This document shows positions 32,891 to 44,460 of a stretch of DNA of 64,000 bases, piece by piece. How positions within the stretch are numbered: the first letter of the stretch is position 1; every line of letters begins with the position of its first letter. The translations under genes and the position numbers were made by a program. Location: contig NZ_OZ034992.1 in the NCBI RefSeq assembly GCF_964030925.1, positions 1,798,001 to 1,862,000 of the forward strand, read 5' to 3'. This DNA comes from Spiroplasma_E sp902809815 (GTDB taxonomy: Bacteria; Bacillota_I; Bacilli_A; Mycoplasmatales; VBWQ01). The notes below the pieces were generated by a model that did not search any database, had not been told where the DNA came from, and worked only from the letters and a program-made list of their open reading frames with translations.

Positions 32891-34014
32891 TTATGTTTCT
32901 AAATTTATCTTATTACATTTAAAAATAACCATTTTAATATAAATTAAAATATTATATGTTCTATTACCAAGCATTTCTTTTAAAACATGTCAAATATTAG
33001 TTTCTGTAAAACAACCAATATTTCATTTCTTACCTTGATTTTCAATACCTTGTTTATTATTTTTAAAATATTTTTTCTTTAATTTTTTATGATTATCTAA
33101 TTCTTTATATAAATAATCAATTAATTGTTCATAATTACCATTATTAATTAAATTTTTACAGTGATTATATTCTTTTAAATATTTTCCTTTATTTCCAGCC
33201 ATTATTCCAAGATATAATGTTCTAATTAAGTGGAATTTATCTAAAACAAACTGTGCCCCTAAATAATCTGCTACATCTTTAATTCATCCTGCACTATCAC
33301 CACAAATAATAATTTTTGCTTGTTCAACATTTTCATAAAATTTTTGACAATGTTCTTTAACAAATTCAGCAGTTTTTTTAACTCCAATTACTGTTCTTGT
33401 TGGTCTTATAATTGCTTTTACTCTTTTATTTTGTACTTTGTGATTAATATTATCTGTATATGTTACTATTAAACGCATAGAATGTTTTATACCTTTACGT
33501 TTAAAATTTCAAAATTTTCGGTGACCATCATCAATAGCAACAAAAATAGGTTGATTTTTTTCTAATTTTACTTTTACTGGATTTACTTCAATTATTTTTA
33601 AATTTTTAAAAACTCTATGAACAGTACTAACACTAATACCTGCTTTTTTACAAATAGCACAAATATCATGATATCTTTTTCCATCAGCAAAATATTCAAT
33701 AATAGTTTGTTCAATATCTTCACCAATTCTTTTATATTTAGGTAATTCTAGTCATTCATCAACTAAACAAACACGAACTCATTTTTGTAATTTTTCATCA
33801 AAATATTCATAAATTCTTCTTTTATAAGTTACTAATCCATACATTATTTTTCTTGTTCGATATTGATAATCAACAATTTTATATTTCTTTTTATCTCTTG
33901 TATTTTTTATTCTTCAATCTCATTTTTCTCATTTCTTTGTTATATGTTCTAAAACTAATTTATCAATTTTTGCACTTTGTTCTCTAAAATTTCATTTATA
34001 ATTAAAATTCACAT
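32891..34014 (-). pseudogene. Mbov_0401/UPF0236-type transposase-like gene, frameshifted
   Basis: About 374 codons. The core shows YFADGKRYHDICAICKKAGISVSTVHR split over HTH, FVAIDDGH, ICGDSAGWIK and FVLDKFHLIRTLY, all typical of the ISLre2/UPF0236 group that includes ICE transposase-like proteins of Mycoplasma. The frame breaks near 33958-33963 (run of five A where six or three would keep frame), after NFREQSAKIDK. The intact relative lies at 51630-52805. The start is GTG 34014 after ggagaa. Confidence 0.75.
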
Positions 34015-34195
34015 TTACTTCTCCTAACTATTTTAAAAAAATCTAAATTTATTGTAAATATTTTTTAAAAAATAATTTACTTATTTATTATATACATTTA
34101 TAAGTGTAATTTTAAATAAAATAAAAAATATACATTTAAAAAAATGATTTTATATTTACCATATAATAAACAATTTCAATAGAATTAATAGTATA

Positions 34196-35351
34196 GACAT
34201 ATTCCGTAATTAAATTTTTTAAAAGTCAATTATAATTTTAAAATTTATTTTATAATTTTGTTATTAACAATAAATTTAGAAAAGTGTTGATAAAAATGAT
34301 TTTTGAAAATTTAAAAAAATTAAAAAATGAAGAATTTTACAGATATTTTGGTATAAAACGTTTTCATTTTAATGAAATGTTAGAAAAATTAATTGAAATA
34401 GAAAAATTAGAAAAAAATAAAGGTCGAAAAAATAAACTTTCAGTAGAAGAAAGATTAATGATGACTTTATTATACTGAAAAGAATATTATACTTTTTTTC
34501 AAATGAGTATTAAATCTAAAATGAGCCCATCAAGTTGTTTTCGAAATATTACTTGAGTAGAAAATAAACTTAGTAACCACAAAGATTACCAATTTTTAAA
34601 AGAAAGATATAAATTAAAAATTGATAAAAAACAAGAAAATTCAAATGAATTTCAATTTTATTTAATTGATTCAACTGAGATTGAAATTGAAAGACCAACT
34701 AAAAAAAACTACAGTTAGAATATTTTTCTGGTAAAAGTTGAATGTATTCTATAAAATTTCAAATTGTATATGATTTTTTTAATAAAAAAATTGTTGATAT
34801 TTTTGCTGATAATGGTAAAGTGCATGATTTTCAAATATTAAAAAATTCAAATCTTGAATTTTCAGAAAAAACAATAATTATTGGTGATTTAGGATATCAA
34901 GGTATACAAAATATTTATAAAAATACAATAATACCAATTAAAAGAACTAAAAATAAAAAATTAACTAAACAAGAAAGAAAATACAATAAGATTGTATCTA
35001 AAATTAGAATTAAAGTTGAACATGTCTTTGCTTGATTGAAAAGATTCAAAATTTTAGTAAATAAATGTAGAAAATCTAAATTTAGACTTATGTACTTAAG
35101 ATTTAACTTACTTTGTGAAATTTTTAATAAAATAAAACCATTAAAATAAAAAAAATATTAAAAATATTTTTTTAAAATTTAAATTTTTATCGAGTTAATA
35201 TAAAAATATTATTAACAATTTTTTGTTTAAAATGTAAACTCATTTTTTAAACTATTTTTTCAAAAAATATTTATTTCTATATTCAATAACACTAAATAGT
35301 TTTAAAACAATTTTATTGACAATTAATTAAATTTAATTACGGAATATGTCC
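34196..35351 (+). mobile_element. IS5-family insertion sequence, copy D
   Basis: Complete element with the standard terminal repeats. Flanks read tata on both sides if the right end includes the final c, suggesting a 4-bp target duplication. Confidence 0.9.
34284..35149 (+). CDS. IS5-family transposase (two frames, -1 frameshift)
   Basis: Intact version with A8 slippery run at about 34701-34708. Frame one stops at 34716-34718 and frame two ends at 35149. DDE residues as in copy A. Confidence 0.85.
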
Positions 35352-35474
35352 TATAGGTCTCATAAAATAAAAACCTTTAATTTAGGCGTTATTTTGAATT
35401 TAAAAGCATACTTGTAAAAATAATCAAAAATAGTACAATTTAAAAGTAAAATTAAGGAAAAAAGGAGTAATTAA

Positions 35475-35774
35475 ATGAGCAAAATAAATAAATGTTTAAT
35501 AATAAATTGTAATAAAAGAAAAGAATTTTTTAATAAAAAATATAATATTTTTTGTAATGAGCATAATATTAAATTTACAGATTTTATTGGTAATCAATGA
35601 ATTCCAAGTGCAACAATAGAAAAATGAAGAAAATATCCAAAATTACATACAGAATTTGTTAATTTAAAAGCAGCAGAGTTTATTCACCAAGAAAATAAAA
35701 AAATAAATCCCAAAGTTAGTTTTAGCCAAACAGGAAAAGAAATTTTAAAAATGGAGAATTTAAATGCAAAATAG
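35475..35774 (+). CDS. Small zinc-finger-like phage/plasmid protein
   Basis: 99 residues. It starts with a Cys pair (KCLIINCNKR) and CNEHN about 15 residues later, consistent with a Cys3His zinc knuckle. Ribosome site aaggagt. Followed by further small Cys-rich ORFs, suggesting a phage- or plasmid-derived cluster. Function unknown. Confidence 0.55.
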
Positions 35775-35856
35775 TAAAGGAAAATTATTAAAAGTTGTAA
35801 CTAATTTAAAATCTTTAAAAAAGATTTTGCAAAATGAATGTTGTTTGTCAAAGTAA
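35764..35856 (+). CDS. Tiny overlapping ORF
   Basis: 30 residues, Lys-rich, overlapping the previous stop by 11 bp. It may be translated by coupling, but support is weak. Confidence 0.25.
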   Translation: MQNSKGKLLKVVTNLKSLKKILQNECCLSK

Positions 35857-36031
35857 AAATTGTAATAACAAATGAAGTAATATTGTATTATTAGAATGAA
35901 AATCAACAACTTTTAGTCTTTTTCTTTGTGAAAATCATGCCAATAATTTAGAGTATGAATTATTACCAAAATGATTAAAAACTTGTGAAAAATTAAGAAA
36001 AAATAACAAAATAAAAAAGGAGAGATTTATT
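35834..36031 (+). CDS. Small Cys-rich protein, read-through to the next gene
   Basis: Starts ATG 35834. It has a CQSKNC pair, then CENHAN, like the protein at 35475. The frame stays open through the ribosome site and ATG of the next gene (36032) without a stop, so the natural end is unclear. It may be fused to, or have lost its stop before, the membrane protein gene. Confidence 0.4.
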
Positions 36032-36330
36032 ATGAAAACGTGAATAAAAACAAATTTAAGTAAAATAACATTAGCATTAGCACTAACTGGTGCAATAAGT
36101 GGAGTAACTGGTTTAATAATTGGTTCAATAACACATCACAAAACAAATAATTTACAATATTTTTTAGATTATGATGGTAAGGTCCACTGGGGGGACTTGT
36201 ACAACGATATGGTCAGAAAAAAGATGATATTCATAAAATATATTTATATATTTCAATTAATTCTGCATCTAAAAGTGATGTAAAATGAGATGGTATTTAT
36301 CCTAATGGATATTTTAATAAGAAAATCTAA
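36032..36330 (+). pseudogene. Membrane-anchored protein, frameshifted at a G6 run
   Basis: Starts MKTWIKTNLS with one membrane helix (LALALTGAISGVTGLIIG). The frame reads DYDGKVHWGDLY and stops at 36285. A shift at the run of six G near 36189 would give GLVQRYGQKKDDIHKIYLY and continue to 36330. Ribosome site aaggagaga. A G tract is rare in this genome and could make the gene phase-variable. Confidence 0.55.
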
Positions 36331-36345
36331 ATAAAATGGTTTATT

Positions 36346-37059
36346 ATGAAAAATAATAGAAAAATTCAAATAGTATGATTAATTTTAATTTGATTATTTA
36401 GTTTTTATGCATTATCAGTAAAATTTTGACAAGGTGATATTAATTTAAGTTATTTAGTTTTTATTATTGATATCTTAAGATGATTTAGTGTTTGAGCAAC
36501 CATTATTTCTTTAATTTGAAGTTCATGAAATTTATTTATTTTTTTTAAAAAAATTAATATTCGTTTAATTACTAATTATAATTTTAAAATTTTTTCATTA
36601 GTTTATAATTTAATAGCCGGAGTTACTTTTTGATGTGGAATATTTACATATGGATGAAATGATTATATTTTAGCAAGATTACAAGAACCATTATCATTTT
36701 CTGGTACTTTAATTGGGCATTTAGTTATTCCTATATTATTAACAATTTACTCAATTATTTATCGTGACTATTGTGTGATTAATCGAACTTATTATAAAAA
36801 AGATTTTTGGTTAGTATTGATTTTTCCTTTTTTATATTCAATATTTATGTTATTTCGTTCATTTTATTTAATTCATCAATATAAAATTAAAGGAATTAAC
36901 ATAAATGATTATTTAGATTTTATTTCACCTTATTGATTTCTTTCATGATTTATTTATGGTTGAAGTTATTGAATTTTATCAATGTTATTTTTTGGAATTA
37001 TTACATTAGTTTTAACTTTAATAATTAATCTAATTAGTGTAATTAAAAAAAATAGTTAA
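36346..37059 (+). CDS. Polytopic membrane protein (Pr6Pr-like)
   Basis: 237 residues, about six membrane helices, very rich in Trp (mostly TGA) and Phe. Topology and Trp placement recall the Pr6Pr/DUF1600-type proteins common in mollicutes. The similarity is only by pattern. It has no strong ribosome site, so coupling to the previous gene is possible. Confidence 0.55.
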
Positions 37060-37078
37060 TTTGAATGCTATATATTTT

Positions 37079-38326
37079 CTAAATTTCTAAATTTATATAA
37101 GAAATATTTTCGTTGTATTTATCAAATAAATTAATATTTTTTAAGTTTATTTCTTGTTTATCAGTTATTAAAATTAAATCATAATTACCGGCACCAAATA
37201 TTCCGCTGATTTCAATCATATTTAAATTATTAATAGGATTTTCAATTTGTAATTCAAATTTATTGTCATTATCAATTTGTGAAATTTCTTTATAAAATTC
37301 TAATTTGGAAAATAATTGAGATTTATTAGAACCATATAAATTTAAAGCATTTTCAATTTTTATTTTTCCAATAATTGCTCTTGTAAAGTATTTGCCATAT
37401 TCACCATTACCTAATGTTCAATCAGCTGGAATTAATGAAGGTATGTTATTACTTTCTAATTCATTAATTATAGATAGTCAGTTAAATTGGTTATCATCTA
37501 ATTTGAATAATTCATTTTGGCTAATGTCATTATTTTTTAATTTAATATTATTTATATCTGTAAAATCAAAATATTGAGATTTTAATATTACTTTTACATC
37601 TTTAAACTCTCAGACTTCATCAGGATTTTTATGAATTGGATTTGATTTTAATTCAAAATAATAAGGTAATAAAATTTTATTATCATCATTTAAACCTTTA
37701 TTAATTGACATACTTGAATAAATATTATTTGATAACATAATAATTATTTTTTTAAGTATTTGTACTTGTGGTAAATTTACATAATTTGGATAATCTAATT
37801 TTCATTGTTTAAACAAATTGCTAATTACTTCTTCAGGTTTTTGTCCTTCAAATTTTGCACGTAATTGTGATATTTTTTGTTCAAGATGTGATGGGTCAAA
37901 ACCATCAAAGTTTCTGTTATAAGTATATGTATAAGTTAGCATATCTAATAATACTTTTTGTAAACTATCAATTGGTGGTCTATCTTTTATTTCTAATTCA
38001 ACATCATGAAATTTATTTGTTGTAGAAATAAATAAATTATAGTTACCTGCTAAAAATCATGACTCTAATTTTGTATCTTTTAATTCTAGTTCATCAGATA
38101 AGGGTCATACTTTTGAATTTTTAGTAACATCATAACCAATTTTAGCATTAGTTACTCTTGCATTATTAATAATTTCTTTTCTTGTTTCTTTACCACCACC
38201 AATAGCAATTAAATCTAAAACTGATTTTTCTTGACCTATAAATTGTTTTGCTAAATTTCAAGGTAATATTTGTTCACTAAATCATTGTTGTAATATTCTA
38301 ACTTTTGGTTGAGTTTCAATAGGCAT
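37079..38326 (-). CDS. Phage structural-like protein
   Basis: 415 residues starting MPIETQPKVRIL. Asn/Ile/Lys-rich soluble protein with beta-like segments; no known motif. It follows a 245-residue gene with a 28-bp gap. The frame is open for several codons upstream of ATG 38326 (KDKIAFPLLS), and a +1 shift would fuse it to the end of the previous gene. Part of a second, truncated phage module. Confidence 0.5.
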
Positions 38327-38354
38327 TGATAATAGCGGAAATGCTATCTTATCT

Positions 38355-39092
38355 TTAACAAATAACTGGGTATACTTCCATATTATCAACTTCACCAAGT
38401 ACCTTTATATTGCCAAAAATCATGCTTCTAGGTGCTTTAATTTTTAAACCAATAACTTTGGTATCTTTATCTAATGGTTTTTGTAATTTAATAATAATTG
38501 GATAACCATCTCTTGTTTTAAAATCTTTAATTTTAATAATAGTAATACTTTTAGTACTTCTTGTTTTTGGATTTTGATAAGGTTGTGAATAATTATTAAT
38601 GATATATAAGTTATCAATATTATTTTCTGTTAAAGGTTCATTAATAGATACAGCATATAACTTAAATTGATTTAATAAATTTATTTCTTGAAAAATTAAA
38701 TTTTTAATATCAGTCATACTATATTCAATTGTATTATCATTAATATTAGTACTTGCTCTTTGATTTAATTGCATAGTAAAATCAGATGTTTCAACTGCAA
38801 TAGTTTTTAATACTTTATCAATATCAATAAAACCTATTTTAATAGTATTTGCTGAAAATCTTAAACTATTATTTTCATTATTTTTAAATAAACGTTCAAT
38901 TTCATAAATATAAATTGTTCTTTTTTTAAATTCATCGTATGCTCTATTAATATCTGGGTCACTAGTAGCACTCATCATATTTGTAAAATCATAAGGAATA
39001 TTATCAATTAAATAATCATTTTCTACTTCTGCTTGATTAAGTTTAGTTTGTTTCTGTGGAAACTTCGTTTGTGGTTTGTTGTTGTTTTCCAT
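38355..39092 (-). CDS. Phage structural-like protein downstream of portal
   Basis: 245 residues. A charged Gln/Lys-rich N-terminus is followed by a mixed fold with repeated beta-like segments. Ribosome site ggagaga. It overlaps the end of the portal-like gene by 50 bp, the same arrangement as at 56527 in the other phage module, where the next gene overlaps the portal end by 32 bp. No family recognised. Confidence 0.55.
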   Translation of the reverse strand: MENNNKPQTKFPQKQTKLNQAEVENDYLIDNIPYDFTNMMSATSDPDINRAYDEFKKRTIYIYEIERLFKNNENNSLRFSANTIKIGFIDIDKVLKTIAVETSDFTMQLNQRASTNINDNTIEYSMTDIKNLIFQEINLLNQFKLYAVSINEPLTENNIDNLYIINNYSQPYQNPKTRSTKSITIIKIKDFKTRDGYPIIIKLQKPLDKDTKVIGLKIKAPRSMIFGNIKVLGEVDNMEVYPVIC

Positions 39093-39878
39093 TGTTCTCT
39101 CCTATTAATTGGTTATTTTCGGGATTAAATAATTTTAATTTAACTGTTAAGTTATTAATTTCTTGTTCATCATTAATATTAAATGTTTTACTATTTAATA
39201 AATCTTTATCTAAACGTACTAATATTTGAATAAATTTAAGAATATCAATATTAAATTGCCATAATTTTTGTTCAATATAATTAATGGTTGAAATATTTAC
39301 AGCTGTACTTTCGGGAACTGATTGTTGTGCAGATTTCTTTTGACTTGGTATATGAATACCACAACGTTTAAATATTTCATTAACATTTCAATCGTATATA
39401 TCAGTTAAGTTTTTACCTTTAAAGTTGCTATTTGTCATATTGATGTTTTCGTTTTGTTCATTATTATCTCCACCGCTTTTAAATATGTAATTTTTAGTAA
39501 CTAATGTTCTTACTGCTTCTTCTAATGTTGATTGAACATTACCATAAGTTTGACTAAATATAAATTTAGGTGAATTTAAAATGGTATCTAAAACAATTTG
39601 TTCATAAATGACATCTAATGCTTTAATTTTATCCATTACTTTATTACAATCTGCTAGTTCATTTGCTTTATTTCTCATAATTGCTATTGGTATATAGTTA
39701 ATATTTAGTGTTTGTTCTTGTTCTAAATTAGCGTTATTAATATATGATTTAAAATCTAATGGAAATTGTTTTTTATTATCACTAATACTATAAATTGCAC
39801 GATTAATAGTTACTTGTTCATTATTTAGTGTATAAATTTCAAATAATCTTACAGTTTGTGCATTTTGTTCATAACGGG
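39043..39878 (-). pseudogene. Phage portal-like protein, 5' end removed by IS
   Basis: About 278 codons remain. It enters from IS3-like copy 3 with RYEQNAQTVRLFEIYTLNN. The stretch TLNINYIPIAIMRNKANELAD parallels IPVKFMQNLPKKNFFG in the intact portal at 55251, and the helical wing, KALDVIYEQI, follows in the same order. The C-terminal tail is polar. The identification is by pattern and gene order, so moderate. Confidence 0.55.
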
Positions 39879-41021
39879 GTGGTTGGCCCTTAATTACTGG
39901 ACCATTTTTGATATAAAATTCTAAATTTTAATTTGTAAAATTGGTGGTTTTAGAAATTTAGAATGTATTCTTTCATAATTATAAAACATAACATATTGAT
40001 TTACATCATTTATAGCTTCATTGATGGATAAATATTGATTTGATTCTTTAGGTAGTCATTCTTGAGATAAATGAGAAAATCAGTTTTCAGATAATACATT
40101 ACCACCAATATCATAAGGTTGTTTTTTGCTTAAAATTATTTGTTTATCCTCTGCTCATTTTGTGATATCCTGACAATAAAATTCGTTGGCGTTATCTGAA
40201 TGTAAAATAACATTTTTTACTTGATTTCAAGAAAATTGTTTGTTGATTTTTTCAAGAGCAGGAAGAATTAAATCCTGATATGATTTATTAGGAGCAATAT
40301 TATAACTAACAACATTATTTGAATAAAAATCAATAATTACAAAAAGATATAATCATCCTTCTTTAGTATTTATTTGTTTAGTGTCCATTGATCAAATTTG
40401 ATTTGAAGAGGTTGTACTTTTATAATCTTTGTTTACTTTATCCATTGTAGGTATTCACTTATTTGGATTTTTTTTGCTTTTAGGATAGTTATTTTTAGTT
40501 TGTTTTAATCCTTGAATATTGTGTTCTTTCATAATTTTTCGCATTTGTTTTATTGATAATTCTATATTTAAAATGATATTTTTTTCTTGTTTTAATCACT
40601 CTTTAAAAGCTGAAAAAATTCTTAAATATCCATAAATTCTGCCTTTTCTTGTAGAATGAAATTCGATTAAAAGTTGGCATATTTTTTGATATTTATGATT
40701 GCATTTAATAATATGATTTTCTTCTTTTTTAATAGGTTTTTGTTTATTTTTTAAAAAGTAATATGTTGATCTGTTTAATTGAAGATATTGACATAGGTTT
40801 CTAATTGAATATTGATTTTTACAATCATCAATAATTTTAATTTTTTCTTTGATATTTAATTTGTTAATTACTAATGCTATTTGTTTAATTTTATCCATTA
40901 ATAAAAATCCTTTCAGGTTAAAATTAGTGTTAATTATATAACACAATTGTTTTTAGAATACATTCAGGTTTTTTAAATTAATGGTCTAGTAAAAAGGGCT
41001 AAGTGGCAAGTGGCAAGTGGC
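39879..41021 (-). mobile_element. IS3-like insertion sequence, copy 3
   Basis: Complete element on the minus strand. It cuts the portal-like gene on its left. With copy 4 (opposite orientation) it brackets a 720-bp piece of a phage tail gene. It matches copy 4 at both sites where copy 2 differs. Confidence 0.9.
39921..40898 (-). CDS. IS3-family-like transposase
   Basis: 325 residues, same as copy 2. HTH and DDE motifs intact. Relative to copy 2 it has ggc-type changes at two sites (a Ser for Asn near residue 150 and Glu for Gly in LPKESNQ). Confidence 0.9.
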
Positions 41022-41741
41022 ATGTTAGTGATACTATACCTAAATTAAAAATTCATGTTGATAGTAATATTGATTCATTATGAGAAGTTGATAAAGATAA
41101 TATTAATTTTGTTAAATTAAAAGATGATAAAGGTATTATTGCTAATAATAAAAGAATTATTGATGTTGGAACACCTACTTTTGAAACTGATGCAACTAAC
41201 AAAGAATATGTTGATAATAAAATACCAGATTTAACTAATTATTATAAAAAATCTGTTTTTATGAAAGGATATTTTACATATAAAGATGATAGAGACCAAT
41301 TATGAATAAATGATAGTTCAAATAGTTCTCTTGCTATCTCATTATTGCTTAATAATACTTATGGAAGATTAGAAACTAATAATAAAAAAATTGTTGGTGC
41401 TATTAATGAAATAAATAAAAAACAAGTTAAAGAAAATTGAAAAATAATAGGTAAAAGTATAAATAATCGTAAATATGGTGATTTTAATCTTGCTTTTAAT
41501 ACTCTTTATAGAGTAATTATTACATGGGAATCTCCACCATTTCATCAAGTAAATACAAGAATAACAGTAGAATTTAAAACAGGTAATTATTTAGGTGGAA
41601 ATCATGGAATTAAAATATTTCTTACAAAAGGTTTAATTAATAATGAAGAAGGTATTTTATATTTACAATTATTAGATATTAATAAATGACAATTAATTTT
41701 AGAAGGTGGAAATGAAAAATATGCAAATATTTTTTCATTAG
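41022..41741 (+). pseudogene. Second copy of a tail-gene segment between two IS copies
   Basis: This matches 62653-63384 almost base for base apart from a 12-bp deletion and a few substitutions. The frame is open throughout but has no start or stop. It encodes the fibre-like part SVFMKGYFTYKDDRDQLWIN onward to NEKYANIFSL. The substitutions change amino acids (for example GGIHGSK to GGNHGIK). Confidence 0.85.
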
Positions 41742-42885
41742 CCACTTGCCACTTACCACTTAGCCCTTTTTACTAGACCATTAATTTAAAAAACCTGAAT
41801 GTATTCTAAAAACAATTGTGTTATATAATTAACACTAATTTTAACCTGAAAGGATTTTTATTAATGGATAAAATTAAACAAATAGCATTAGTAATTAACA
41901 AATTAAATATCAAAGAAAAAATTAAAATTATTGATGATTGTAAAAATCAATATTCAATTAGAAACCTATGTCAATATCTTCAATTAAACAGATCAACATA
42001 TTACTTTTTAAAAAATAAACAAAAACCTATTAAAAAAGAAGAAAATCATATTATTAAATGCAATCATAAATATCAAAAAATATGCCAACTTTTAATCGAA
42101 TTTCATTCTACAAGAAAAGGCAGAATTTATGGATATTTAAGAATTTTTTCAGCTTTTAAAGAGTGATTAAAACAAGAAAAAAATATCATTTTAAATATAG
42201 AATTATCAATAAAACAAATGCGAAAAATTATGAAAGAACACAATATTCAAGGATTAAAACAAACTAAAAATAACTATCCTAAAAGCAAAAAAAATCCAAA
42301 TAAGTGAATACCTACAATGGATAAAGTAAACAAAGATTATAAAAGTACAACCTCTTCAAATCAAATTTGATCAATGGACACTAAACAAATAAATACTAAA
42401 GAAGGATGATTATATCTTTTTGTAATTATTGATTTTTATTCAAATAATGTTGTTAGTTATAATATTGCTCCTAATAAATCATATCAGGATTTAATTCTTC
42501 CTGCTCTTGAAAAAATCAACAAACAATTTTCTTGAAATCAAGTAAAAAATGTTATTTTACATTCAGATAACGCCAACGAATTTTATTGTCAGGATATCAC
42601 AAAATGAGCAGAGGATAAACAAATAATTTTAAGCAAAAAACAACCTTATGATATTGGTGGTAATGTATTATCTGAAAACTGATTTTCTCATTTATCTCAA
42701 GAATGACTACCTAAAGAATCAAATCAATATTTATCCATCAATGAAGCTATAAATGATGTAAATCAATATGTTATGTTTTATAATTATGAAAGAATACATT
42801 CTAAATTTCTAAAACCACCAATTTTACAAATTAAAATTTAGAATTTTATATCAAAAATGGTCCAGTAATTAAGGGCCAACCACCA
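41742..42885 (+). mobile_element. IS3-like insertion sequence, copy 4
   Basis: Complete element. The left end has three gccactt-like units, the last mutated to accactt. The right end cuts recT at about 42885. Confidence 0.9.
41864..42841 (+). CDS. IS3-family-like transposase
   Basis: 325 residues, intact HTH and DDE core, same sequence as copy 3 at the variable sites. Start ATG 41864 after aaagga. Confidence 0.9.
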
Positions 42886-43109
42886 TCACCATAAGGTATT
42901 AATGCTAATTCTTTTTTAATAGGATTAATTGAAAGATTTAATTTATATAAATTAAATAAAGCATTAAATAAACTTTGTTGATTCATATTTCTTAAATCTT
43001 TACTAGAATTTTTAATCATTTCATAATAATTTCTAAATTTTAATAATTCTTCTTTATTACTTTTAATAAAATTAGGAATTTTTAATTCATTTTTACTATT
43101 ATTACTCAT
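42886..43109 (-). pseudogene. recT: RecT-family annealing protein, N-terminal fragment
   Basis: About 74 codons remain before the IS. The stretch LNLSINPIKKELALIPYGD matches the RecT signature (a Gly/Asn-Leu-x-Pro region followed by a conserved IPYG). RecT promotes single-strand annealing in phage recombination. The partner exonuclease is at 43810. The IS removes the C-terminal two thirds, so this copy is dead. Confidence 0.75.
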
Positions 43110-43230
43110 TATTTTCTTCTCCTTTTTTATTTAATAATTCTAAAATTTCATCTAATTTTTTATTAATTTTTCCTATATGTTTTAATAAAATTAAAATTGA
43201 TTTATCCATACCAGAACTTTTCTTATCCAT
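43102..43230 (-). CDS. Small helical phage protein
   Basis: 42 residues, Lys/Leu-rich amphipathic helix (ILILLKHIGKINKKLDEILE). Its stop overlaps the recT start by 8 bp, so it is coupled to recT. Ribosome site ggagaa. Confidence 0.5.
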   Translation of the reverse strand: MDKKSSGMDKSILILLKHIGKINKKLDEILELLNKKGEENNE

Positions 43231-43239
43231 AATTTTCTC

Positions 43240-43431
43240 CTATCATTTTTTAATTGTTTTAAATCTATTATCTAAATGTATTTCAATATTTTTACTAGGA
43301 TTAACTATTAAATGACTATTAATTTCAATTCAATTATTTAGATTACTATCTAATTTTTTAGGTAACTTATCAAATTCAATTGAATTATAAGAATAAATAG
43401 TTTTTTCTTTAATTGTTTTTTCATTAATCAT
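43240..43431 (-). CDS. Small phage protein
   Basis: 63 residues, no recognised motif; ribosome site ggagaa. In the same minus-strand early operon as the exonuclease and recT. Confidence 0.5.
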
Positions 43432-43432
43432 T

Positions 43433-43534
43433 TTATTTCTCCTTAATTAGTTCATTAACTATTTTTTCTAAACATTTCAGACATCAATATTTACTTAATA
43501 AAATTCTTTTATTACAATATTTACATTTATTCAT
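43433..43534 (-). CDS. Tiny zinc-ribbon protein
   Basis: 33 residues with CKYC and CLKC (pairs spaced about 17 residues), a four-Cys zinc ribbon. It overlaps the previous gene's stop by 8 bp. Confidence 0.5.
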
Positions 43535-43817
43535 TATTTTCTTCTTTTTGCATTTCTTTGAATTTAAGTCAATTTAAATCTTCACAATCATTATTAAAGT
43601 CTATAAATATTCTTTCTCTATAAAGGTTTATTTGACTTTTAATAAACTTAATATCTTCTTGTAAATCTTTAATCATATTTCAAATAAATATATTTTGTTC
43701 TGGTTCATTATCTTGAAAAGTAAATAAAAAATATTTATGTAAACACATTTCTTTATATTTTAAATCTTGTTTTAAAATTCTCATTTTTTCTTTATTCTCA
43801 GGTATTTTTTTAATCAT
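43527..43817 (-). CDS. Hypothetical phage coiled-coil protein
   Basis: 96 residues. The N-terminal half is strongly basic and helical (KIPENKEKMRILKQDLKYK); the C-terminal half is acidic and helical. ATG 43817 is chosen for the ribosome site aaaggaga. It overlaps the exonuclease end by 8 bp. One TGA-Trp. Confidence 0.55.
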
Positions 43818-44460
43818 TTTTATTTTCTCCTTTAAAATATTTTGTTTTTGCATTAAATCATTCAATTAATAATTCACTTGTTATTTCAATTTCTATTTCT
43901 TCTTGAATATTTTTATTAGTTAAATAAACATAGGTTTTATTACATGGACTTATACCATTAGCAAGTAACATACAATAATAAGCAGTTAATTGTAATTTAA
44001 TTCTTTTTAATTTATCTTCATCAATACAAGCATAAGTTTTATAATCTACTAAATAATACTTATTTTCTTTTTTATCTAAATAAACTAAATCTGGTGTTCC
44101 TGCAACTGAAGTATCAGTAATAGGTTTTTCTATAATAAATTCATAATTATTTTTATCTATAAATTTTTCTTTTAAAAATATAAGTGATTTTTTACAATAA
44201 GAATAATTTATATTATTAGTTAATGGTTTTAATTTTTTTAATAAATTATTAATAATATTTTCTTGATTAATATTTTGTAAATATAATTCATTAAGTTTAT
44301 GAACTCATTTACCACGAACTGAAGCATTTTTTAATACTTCTGGTGATATATGACTATATCCAAATCCTAAATAATTATCAATAATTCTAGAAACTGATAT
44401 TAATTCTTTATCTTCTAAAAAATATTGATGAGTTTCTTTTTTAAAAATTAATTTACTCAT
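43810..44460 (-). CDS. PD-(D/E)XK phage exonuclease (YqaJ/RecE-like)
   Basis: 216 residues. The nuclease core shows VAGTPDLVYLD (catalytic Asp), then YYLVDYKTY (the D/E-x-K pair) and QLTAYY, the usual third motif. A preceding RGKWVHKLNELY carries the conserved His-Glu. These enzymes resect double-strand ends for RecT, whose gene lies in the same operon. A truncated relative is at 51000. TGA codons are Trp. Confidence 0.8.

Noticed and set aside
41022..41741. Composite transposon built by IS3-like copies 3 and 4
   Set aside because: No cargo gene is complete and no target duplication joins the outer ends; the outer flanks belong to different broken genes.
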